A model generated the notes under the pieces. The model was not told the DNA's origin. It made no database searches and was given only the letters and a program-made list of their open reading frames with translations. A program made the translations under genes and the position numbers. A DNA stretch of 32,795 nt from positions 1-32,795 of the forward strand of contig VFJQ01000145.1 in assembly GCA_009885995.1 (NCBI GenBank), read 5' to 3'. The DNA is from Verrucomicrobiota bacterium (GTDB lineage Bacteria > Verrucomicrobiota > Verrucomicrobiia > Chthoniobacterales > Chthoniobacteraceae). Of the stretch, positions 1-6,500 are shown piece by piece (position 1 is the stretch's first letter; the number at the start of each line of letters is the position of its first letter).

Positions 1-1779
1 ACGCTCGACCAGCAGTGCCTCGAGCCGGTGTATGACAAGCTGCTCGAGTATGATCCGATGAAGACGGACCCGATCACGCTGCACCCGGCGATGCTCGAGG
101 AGATGCCGAAGAAGGAGGTCCATCCCGACGGCAAGGTGAGCTACCTCTGCCGGCTCAAGCGCGACATTCACTACCACGATGATCCGTGCTTCCCCGGCGG
201 AAAGGGGCGCGAAGTGGTCGCGGCGGACGTGCATTACTCGATGCAGCGCATGGCCGATCCGAAGGTCGAGTCGCCGTTTTTCGCGCCGCTGGCGCAACGC
301 ATCATCGGGTTTCAGGAGGCGCGGGAGATGGGCCTCGCGAAGACGGGGAAGTTTGACTACTCGACGCCGATCAGCGGCTTCGAGCAGACCGACTCGCACA
401 CTTTCCGCATCCATCTCAACGGCCCGTATCCGCAGATCCTCTACTGGTTGCAAATGCACACCTTCAGCCCCATCGCGCGGGAGTCGGTCGAGTATTACGA
501 CGGGGAGATGCACGACGGGAAGCTGCGCCCGAGCTTCCGCTTCTACACCGTCGGTCACGGGCCGTTTCGGATGCGCGAATACATCCCGCGCCGCGCGGTG
601 CGTTACGAGCGTGTCGAGGGCTACCACACGAATGTCTTCCCGAGCGACGGCTTCCCGCCGGAGCGCGCGGAGGTGTGCAAGAAATACGCCGGCAAGCCGC
701 TGCCGCTCTTCGACGAACTCTACATCAACATCCTGCCGGAACTGATCCCCGGCTTCGTGCTCGGGCGGCAGGGATATATCGACAGCATCACGGCGACGAA
801 GGACGCCTTCCCGTCCGTCGTCACTCCCGATCGTCAGCTCCAGCCCAAATACAAAGCGCGCGGCATGGGGCTCGAGCGGATCGGCTTTCCGAGCACGTTC
901 TATTACTGCTTCAACATGCAGGATCCCGTCGTGGGCAAGAACGTGAAGCTGCGCAAGGCGCTCGCGAGTGCGTGCGATATGCGCGCGTATGTCGAGATCT
1001 TCTACAGCGGCGTCGCGCCGGTCTCGAACCAACTCACCCCGCGCGGCATCTTCGGCTACGACCCAAATTTCGTGGACCCAAACGCCTTCGATCTCGAGAA
1101 GGCGAAGCGCCTGCTCGCCGAAGCCGGCTATCCCGGCGGACGCGATGCGAAGACCGGCGAACAACTTGTGCTCACGCTCAACGATCCGGTCGAAGGCACC
1201 GAGATGCGCCAGCGCGCGGAGTATGAACAGCGGATGTTCGAGAAGCTCGGCATCAAAATCAAAATCGACGAGAGCACCTTTGCGCGGGTCATCGAGCGGC
1301 TGGAAACGGGAGACTTCCAATTCTCCAGCGGCTCCGGATGGGCCGCCGATTACCCCGACCCGGAAAACTTCTTCATGCTTTTCTACAGCAAGAATTTTCC
1401 GCGCGAAGGCTCGAACCATTGCCGCTACAGCAACCCCGAGTTCGACCGCGCGTTCGAGCAGATGTCGGCGATGGACAACGGCCCGGAGCGGCTCGCGCTG
1501 ATCGAGAAGATGAATGCGATGCTCGCGGAGGATTGCCCGGTGATCTGGCAGTTCGACAAGGCCACCTTCCTCGCCACGCAGCCGTGGGCGCTCTGGACGC
1601 ATAACTCGCGGATGATCGAATACAGCAACAACAAGTATCACCAAGTCGATCCCGTGCTGCGCGAGAAGCTGCGCGCGGAGTGGAACCACCAGCCGATGTG
1701 GCCGCTGTTCGTGCTGGGTGGATTGCTCATCGGCGGCATCGGCTACGCCGTGCGCTGGAACCGTCGCGATCATGTTTAA
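1..1779 (+). CDS. Peptide-type ABC transporter substrate-binding protein (5' end missing)
   Basis: This is a family 5 extracellular solute-binding protein (SBP_bac_5) that would bind oligopeptides or a similar ligand outside the cytoplasmic membrane. The frame is open from base 1, so the start and signal peptide lie outside the window; an internal GTG at 28 is not a credible start. The family pattern is visible: a ligand-domain segment with VVAADVHYSMQRMADP, then a C-terminal lobe with FYYCFNMQDP, KLRKALASACD and a WAADYPDPENFF stretch. An oddity is the last 28 residues, which form one hydrophobic segment (LFVLGGLLIGGIGYAV) followed by RWNRR, so the protein looks tethered by its C-terminus instead of free or lipidated. 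It overlaps the next gene by 8 bases and begins a four-gene importer operon. Confidence 0.9.
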   Translation, partial: TLDQQCLEPVYDKLLEYDPMKTDPITLHPAMLEEMPKKEVHPDGKVSYLCRLKRDIHYHDDPCFPGGKGREVVAADVHYSMQRMADPKVESPFFAPLAQRIIGFQEAREMGLAKTGKFDYSTPISGFEQTDSHTFRIHLNGPYPQILYWLQMHTFSPIARESVEYYDGEMHDGKLRPSFRFYTVGHGPFRMREYIPRRAVRYERVEGYHTNVFPSDGFPPERAEVCKKYAGKPLPLFDELYINILPELIPGFVLGRQGYIDSITATKDAFPSVVTPDRQLQPKYKARGMGLERIGFPSTFYYCFNMQDPVVGKNVKLRKALASACDMRAYVEIFYSGVAPVSNQLTPRGIFGYDPNFVDPNAFDLEKAKRLLAEAGYPGGRDAKTGEQLVLTLNDPVEGTEMRQRAEYEQRMFEKLGIKIKIDESTFARVIERLETGDFQFSSGSGWAADYPDPENFFMLFYSKNFPREGSNHCRYSNPEFDRAFEQMSAMDNGPERLALIEKMNAMLAEDCPVIWQFDKATFLATQPWALWTHNSRMIEYSNNKYHQVDPVLREKLRAEWNHQPMWPLFVLGGLLIGGIGYAVRWNRRDHV

Positions 1780-2710
1780 CTACATCATTCGCCGCCTTCT
1801 CTATTCGATCCCGATCCTGCTCGGCGTGATCCTCATCACCTTCACGCTCGACAGCGTGATGATGACTCCTAACGAGAAGGCCTCGCGTGTGCTCGGCCCG
1901 AAAGCCGTGGGCAAGACGCGCACCGAGTGGATCCACAACCGCGGTCTCGATCGCCCGATGCCGGTGCAGTTCGTGAACTACGTGAAGAACCTCGTCACGT
2001 TCAACTTCGGCACCACGTGGGTCACGGGCCGCGATTTGAGCGAGACGTTCCTGCAAGGCGTCGGCCCGTCGCTTTGCATCACGCTGCCGGGATTTTTCGC
2101 CGCGCTGCTCGGGTCGCTCGGGCTGGCGCTCTTTCAGGTCTTCGTGCGCAACTCACCGGTCGATCGTGTCCTCACGCTCTTCAGCGTCGCGCTGATGAGC
2201 GTGCCCACGATGGTCTATGTCATCTTCGCGCAAGCGTTCCTCGCGCTGAACCTGCGCTACTTCCCCGCCTACGGCTTCGCCTATGAGCCCGGGATGCTCC
2301 GCTTTCTCCTGCTGCCGATCGTCATCTTCATGCTCATCAACATCGGCTACGACGCGCGCCTCTACCGCGCCATCTTCCTCGAGGAAATCGGGCAGGACTA
2401 CGTGCGCACCGCGCACGCGAAAGGCGTGAGCACCGCGCGCGTGCTCGCAGTGCATGTGTTCAAGAACGGGCTCATCGCCCTCATCACGCTCGTGGTCGCG
2501 CAACTGCCCAAGCTCATCCTCGGCTCGTTGCTGATCGAGAGCCTCTTCGGCATCCCCGGCATCGGCTCCATGCTCGTGCAAGCCATCCAGACCGGCGACC
2601 AACCCGTGGTGATGGTGAGCGTCTTTCTCGGTTCCGCGCTGTATCTGCTCAGCCTCATCGTCACCGACATCCTCTACGCGTGGGCCGATCCGCGCATCCG
2701 CCTCTCGTGA
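1772..2710 (+). CDS. ABC transporter permease, DppB/OppB type
   Basis: This is the first integral-membrane subunit of the peptide-type importer, 312 residues. The start MFNYIIRRLLYSIP is the classic DppB N-terminus; the ATG at 1772 overlaps the stop of the binding-protein gene, which implies translational coupling. A first membrane helix (about residues 9-29) is followed by a periplasmic loop and five further hydrophobic segments. The cytoplasmic EAA loop that docks on the ATPase is seen as YVRTAHAKGVSTARVLAVHV, in the usual place before the last two helices, and GSLLIESLFGIPGIG is typical of the family. Substrate cannot be told from the permease; the operon order suggests peptides. Confidence 0.93.
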   Translation: MFNYIIRRLLYSIPILLGVILITFTLDSVMMTPNEKASRVLGPKAVGKTRTEWIHNRGLDRPMPVQFVNYVKNLVTFNFGTTWVTGRDLSETFLQGVGPSLCITLPGFFAALLGSLGLALFQVFVRNSPVDRVLTLFSVALMSVPTMVYVIFAQAFLALNLRYFPAYGFAYEPGMLRFLLLPIVIFMLINIGYDARLYRAIFLEEIGQDYVRTAHAKGVSTARVLAVHVFKNGLIALITLVVAQLPKLILGSLLIESLFGIPGIGSMLVQAIQTGDQPVVMVSVFLGSALYLLSLIVTDILYAWADPRIRLS

Positions 2711-3732
2711 AGGAAACCCTCGAACGCCTCTGGGAGCATTGGATCACGCAAGACCTCCTGGTCATCGCCGGCTTCGCGCTCGTCTTCTGGCTCCTCCGCC
2801 GGGGCGCGCGCAATGAGCGCTGGCAGCGCGCGTTTCAGCGGATGAAGCGCGACCGCAGCGGCCTCATCTCGCTCGCCGTCGTGCTGCTCTACCTCGGCAT
2901 CGGCGGGTTGGAGATGCTGCGCATCCCCGGCGGCCCCTACGGCACGCGCAGCATCCTCGATGTCTTCACCGCCGGCGTCGCGCAGGAGAAAACCTACAGC
3001 GCCCCGCTGGCTGACGAACTTCTCAACTCACCTCGCCACGAAAAGCTCAACGGACGCCACCTCCTCGGCACCGACGTGCTCGGCAAGGACGTGCTCGTGC
3101 AGACGCTCAAAGCCTGCCGCACCGCGCTCATCATCGGTGCGCTCACCAGCGCCATCTACGTTCCGCTCGGCGCGCTGCTTGGCATCCTCGCCGGTTACTT
3201 CCGCCGCCGGGTCGATGACGTGGTGCAGTATCTCTACAGCACGCTCGCCTCCATCCCGGAGGTGCTCCTGCTCGTCGCCATCCTCATGGTGCTCGGCAAA
3301 GGTCTCGGCACCATGGCCCTCGCGCTCGGCGTCACCGGCTGGGTCACGCTTTGCCGGCTCGTCCGTGGCGAGACGATGCGGCAAAGCGAACGTCCCTACG
3401 TTGCCGCCGCGCGCGCGCTCGGGCAGTCGCACCGGAATATCGTCTTGCGCCACCTCCTGCCGAACGTCATGCACCTCGTCCTCATCAGCTTCGTGCTCGG
3501 CTTCTCCGGCATCGTGCTCGCGGAAGCTGTGCTGAGCTACCTCGGCGTCGGCGCCCCCGTGGGCACTTCGAGCTGGGGTGCGATGATCGACTCCGGCCGC
3601 AGCGAACTCGCCCGCGATCCCGCTGTCTGGTGGAATATCAGCGCCGCCGCCACCGCCCTCTTCATCCTCGTCCTCTCGCTCAATATCCTCGGCGACTCCC
3701 TCCGTCGCGCCTTCGATCCCAAACGCACCTGA
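2707..3732 (+). CDS. ABC transporter permease, DppC/OppC type
   Basis: This is the second permease of the importer, 341 residues. The GTG at 2707 is chosen because it makes a 4-base GTGA overlap with the stop of the first permease and gives a sensible N-terminus (VKETLERLWEHW). It has an extra N-terminal membrane helix (about residues 15-30) before the usual DppC start (RMKRDRSGLISLAVVLLYLG), then the family hallmark HLLGTDVLGKDV, and the EAA loop AARALGQSHRNIVLRHLLPN. The helix before the usual start and the long segment before HLLGTD resemble YejE-like permeases of the same superfamily. It should pair with the upstream permease in one heterodimeric channel. Confidence 0.92.
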   Translation: MKETLERLWEHWITQDLLVIAGFALVFWLLRRGARNERWQRAFQRMKRDRSGLISLAVVLLYLGIGGLEMLRIPGGPYGTRSILDVFTAGVAQEKTYSAPLADELLNSPRHEKLNGRHLLGTDVLGKDVLVQTLKACRTALIIGALTSAIYVPLGALLGILAGYFRRRVDDVVQYLYSTLASIPEVLLLVAILMVLGKGLGTMALALGVTGWVTLCRLVRGETMRQSERPYVAAARALGQSHRNIVLRHLLPNVMHLVLISFVLGFSGIVLAEAVLSYLGVGAPVGTSSWGAMIDSGRSELARDPAVWWNISAAATALFILVLSLNILGDSLRRAFDPKRT

Positions 3733-3737
3733 CGCCC

Positions 3738-4580
3738 ATGTCCACGCCACTCCTCGAAATCCGCAACCTCAGTATCGCCTTCCACACCGAGACCGGCGTG
3801 GTCGAGGCGGTGCGCGGGATCGACTTCACGCTCGCGAAGGGCGAGACGCTCGCGATCGTGGGCGAGAGCGGCAGCGGGAAAAGCGTGACGGGGCTGGCGC
3901 TCACGCGGCTGTTGCCAGAGCCGCCGGCGCGGTATGTGAGCGGGGAGATTTTGCTGGAAGGGCGCGATGTGTTGAAGATGAAGCCGGACGAGCTGCGCCG
4001 CATTCGGGGAAATCGCATCGCGTATGTCTTTCAAGAGCCGAGCACGTCGCTGAATCCGGTCTTCACGATCCGCTGGCAGATCGCCGAGGCGATCGAGTTG
4101 CACCGGCCCGAGGTGTGCGACGTGGATGCGGAGATCGTGAAGTATCTCGAACTCGTCGGCATCGTGAATCCGCGCCAGCGCATGAACGACTATCCGCACC
4201 AGCTTAGCGGTGGAATGCAGCAGCGGGCGATGATCGCGATGGCGCTCGTGTGCCACCCGGATCTCCTCGTGGCCGATGAGCCGACGACGGCGCTGGATGT
4301 GACGATCCAAGCGCAGATCATCGACCAGCTCAAGGTGCTCAAGTCGCAGATCGACATGGCGATCATCCTGATCACGCACAACTTCGGCATCATCAGCGGC
4401 ATCGCGGATCGCGTGGCGGTGATGTTCCGCGGGAAAATCGTGGAGCAAGGCCCGACTGCGGAAGTGCTGCGCAACCCGCAGCATCCTTACACGCGCGCTT
4501 TGATCGACTGCATCCCGAAGCTCGGCCAGCGGCGCAAGCGGCTCACGACGATCGACCACGCGGCGCTGGAGGCGCTGTAG
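3738..4580 (+). CDS. Peptide ABC transporter ATPase, DppD/OppD type
   Basis: This is the ATP-hydrolysing subunit, 280 residues from the ATG at 3738, five bases after the permease stop. Walker A (GESGSGKS), Q-loop (AYVFQEPSTSLNP), signature (LSGGMQQR), Walker B (LLVADEPTTALD) and the H-loop (LITHNFG) are all present, so it should be active. The protein ends shortly after the PTAEVLRNPQHPYTRAL segment, so the C-terminal oligopeptide extension is shorter than in many DppD proteins. Peptide importers usually have a second ATPase (DppF); none follows here, because the next gene is on the opposite strand beyond a palindromic repeat. The partner may be elsewhere, or this subunit may work as a homodimer. 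Confidence 0.93.
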   Translation: MSTPLLEIRNLSIAFHTETGVVEAVRGIDFTLAKGETLAIVGESGSGKSVTGLALTRLLPEPPARYVSGEILLEGRDVLKMKPDELRRIRGNRIAYVFQEPSTSLNPVFTIRWQIAEAIELHRPEVCDVDAEIVKYLELVGIVNPRQRMNDYPHQLSGGMQQRAMIAMALVCHPDLLVADEPTTALDVTIQAQIIDQLKVLKSQIDMAIILITHNFGIISGIADRVAVMFRGKIVEQGPTAEVLRNPQHPYTRALIDCIPKLGQRRKRLTTIDHAALEAL

Positions 4581-4636
4581 GTAGGGATGGCTGTCCTCAG
4601 CCGTCCGCCCGGACCGCTGGGGACAGCGGTCCCTAC
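4581..4636. repeat. Palindromic double-hairpin repeat (REPIN-like), GTAG/CTAC ends
   Basis: Two inverted units fill the gap between two convergent stop codons. The left unit (4581-4606) starts GTAG and folds as GGATGGCTG/CAGCCGTCC; the right unit (4611-4636) folds as GGACCGCTG/CAGCGGTCC and ends CTAC. Each half can form its own hairpin and the halves also pair with each other. A GTAG foot followed by a hairpin is the architecture of REP sequences mobilised by REP-associated tyrosine transposases. Its position makes it a plausible two-way transcription terminator. A unit with the same core lies at 32631-32656. Confidence 0.85.
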
Positions 4637-4640
4637 CTGG

Positions 4641-5831
4641 CTACAGCGCGTCGCGGATCAGCGCGAAGATCTCGGTTGCGTCGATGATGCCGCGCAGCTT
4701 CTCCGCACCGGGGCCGCGGGCGAGGGCGAGCATGTCTTCGGCGGTGAGCAGTGCGACGGGCTGGGTGAAGGCGGCGGGCTCGTTGCGAGCGGAGGGTGGG
4801 GGATTCTGCTGCGGGCCGTTCGGGCCGGTGCTCCACGTGAGCGCGGGGTAGCCGGCGGGATTGATCCCGAGCAGCGCGATGCCGTGGTCCTGCCGCAGCG
4901 GGTATCCATTGAGCGTGAGCCCGCCGACCGCGTGCTTGCCGGCAGCGACGATGAGCGTGCGGTCGCCGGCGTAGCGGACGGCGGTCGCGACGGCGTGATC
5001 GAAGGCGAGCGATTCGACCAGCGTTCGCTCGCCTTCGTTGCGCTCGGCGGCGCGGGTGATGAGCGCGGGATCGACGATGAGCAGGTAGCCGTTGCGGTTG
5101 CTCTGCAGGAGTTCGATGGCGCGGCGCACCATGTCGGCGAGGCTCGGCTGCTGGCTGCCGCTTTCGATCTGGTCGGCGTGCGGAAGGTCGCCGGCGGCGA
5201 AGAGGCCGACGATGCGTCGTTCCTCAAAGCCCGACGCGTTTTCGAGGTCCGCTTTCGTCGTCAGGATTTGCGCGCCGCCCTGCTGCGCGAGGTTCGTCCC
5301 GTCGAAGTCCTTCGCTCCACCGCCGAGGGCCACGGCGAGCGTGTCCTGCGCGATGAATTGCCCGGCTACGTCCGCTATCTTGCGGCTGTCGGCGAGGTGC
5401 GCATAAAACGCGGCGACGGCGGGATTGGTAAGGTGGCCGTTGGTGACGACGCCAACGGCGCGATTCTCACGTCGCGCCAGCTCGGCGAGCGTGCGCAGTG
5501 CAGTGCCGTCGGCATCGATGGAGAGATGCTGGTGCGCCGCCACCCGCCCCGTGGCGATGGCGCTCGCAGCGGCCGCGGCGTCGGGCACCGCGAAGTCGCG
5601 CGCGGCATTGCGGATGAGTGCGGTGTTCGGGAAACCGTCGAGCGTCAGCCGGTGATCGGCGCCGCCTTCGTAGAGCCGCGCAGCAGTGAGCTGCCGCGTG
5701 GAAAGCGCGTCGCTGAGAAAGAGGATGATCCCGAAGGGCTTGGGCGCGACCCAAGTCCTAAAATAGAGCACGCCGAATCCGAAGAAAATGGCGAGACACG
5801 AGAGCGCGAGCAGTTGGTTGCGGAGCTTCAT
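4641..5831 (-). CDS. Alkaline phosphatase-fold protein, probably catalytically inactive
   Basis: This 396-residue protein belongs to the alkaline phosphatase (PhoA, PF00245) family. One N-terminal hydrophobic segment (about residues 5-24) suggests export or membrane anchoring. The fold is recognisable from IILFLSDALS (residues 35-44), the DAAAAASAIATG helix (84-95), AAFYAH (140-145) and GPGAEKLRGIIDATEIF near the end. By alignment from memory with E. coli PhoA, the first metal aspartate remains (D41), but the nucleophile Ser102 is Ala85, Asp327 is Thr259, His331 is Glu263, Asp369 is Lys299 and His412 is Leu362; Glu322 is Asp254, and only His370 (His300) is kept. A zinc-dependent phosphatase could not work like this, so a binding or structural role is more likely. 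The reading frame is clean, so it is not an ordinary decaying gene. Confidence 0.85.
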   Translation of the reverse strand: MKLRNQLLALSCLAIFFGFGVLYFRTWVAPKPFGIILFLSDALSTRQLTAARLYEGGADHRLTLDGFPNTALIRNAARDFAVPDAAAAASAIATGRVAAHQHLSIDADGTALRTLAELARRENRAVGVVTNGHLTNPAVAAFYAHLADSRKIADVAGQFIAQDTLAVALGGGAKDFDGTNLAQQGGAQILTTKADLENASGFEERRIVGLFAAGDLPHADQIESGSQQPSLADMVRRAIELLQSNRNGYLLIVDPALITRAAERNEGERTLVESLAFDHAVATAVRYAGDRTLIVAAGKHAVGGLTLNGYPLRQDHGIALLGINPAGYPALTWSTGPNGPQQNPPPSARNEPAAFTQPVALLTAEDMLALARGPGAEKLRGIIDATEIFALIRDAL

Positions 5832-5903
5832 CCGAAGCGCCGGATATGACGGGCTGCTTGCGCTCTTGGCAAGGCCCGGCTGCGCTGTGTGCGGCGCGAG
5901 CCC

Positions 5904-6365
5904 TTATTCGAGGATGTATGCCCAGCGGCGGTTTGCCGTGCGTTCGCGGAAGGTGCCGGTCGAGAGCACCCCGTTGTCCATCAGCGCGTCGATGACCGAC
6001 ATTTGCGCTGCATCGATGTCTTTTTCGGTCTCGGTGCAGACAGCAGACTTGGCGTAGCCTTGATCGTAATCCCAGTCCCACAACCCGCCGAGCGTGTTGC
6101 GCGCTTCCCACCGGACGCCGCGGAGATACTGGTCCATTCCGGCCGGCAGCACGCCGAGTGCTGTCTCGGCAGGGTAGCGGCTGTTCTCCGTCGCATACAT
6201 GTCGAAGGCGGAGGCACACACCCGCAGATCCGAGGAGAAGCGGGAACTCTGGGCCTGCCTGCGCGCGCGGTCGTAGGCAGGCATGGCGATGAGCGCGAGA
6301 TCGACGACGATGGCGACTACGATCATCAGTTCGACGAGCGAGAATGCGGCTTGGCGAGTTTTCAT
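5904..6365 (-). CDS. Type IV pilin-like / pseudopilin protein
   Basis: This is a 153-residue prepilin-like protein. The start is placed at MKTRQAAFSLVELMIVV because this gives a short positively charged leader followed by the class III prepilin signal, with likely cleavage by prepilin peptidase before Phe and the conserved Glu at position +5. The hydrophobic helix continues to about residue 27 and is followed by a globular domain without obvious motifs beyond ARRQAQSSRFSSDLRVCASAF, a helix seen in PulG-like pseudopilins. The cleavage-site residue is Ala instead of the usual Gly. No other pilus or type II secretion genes lie nearby; such orphan pilin-like genes are frequent in Verrucomicrobiota. 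It is divergent from the next gene. Confidence 0.85.
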   Translation of the reverse strand: MKTRQAAFSLVELMIVVAIVVDLALIAMPAYDRARRQAQSSRFSSDLRVCASAFDMYATENSRYPAETALGVLPAGMDQYLRGVRWEARNTLGGLWDWDYDQGYAKSAVCTETEKDIDAAQMSVIDALMDNGVLSTGTFRERTANRRWAYILE

Positions 6366-6500
6366 GGAGGCGGAGATATGCGTTGAATGGCGCACGCACC
6401 CGATTCAGGTGCCGGCCTGGCGATGCGATCGCAGGCCGCTACGTGGTCGCAAACGTATGGACTAAGTTCCGCCAGTCGTCGAGGTGATTTCCCGCGCGCC

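Noticed and set aside
4587..5849. Long plus-strand open frame antisense to the phosphatase-like gene
   Set aside because: It has no family motifs and a biased composition expected of a GC-rich shadow frame; the minus-strand protein has clear family landmarks.
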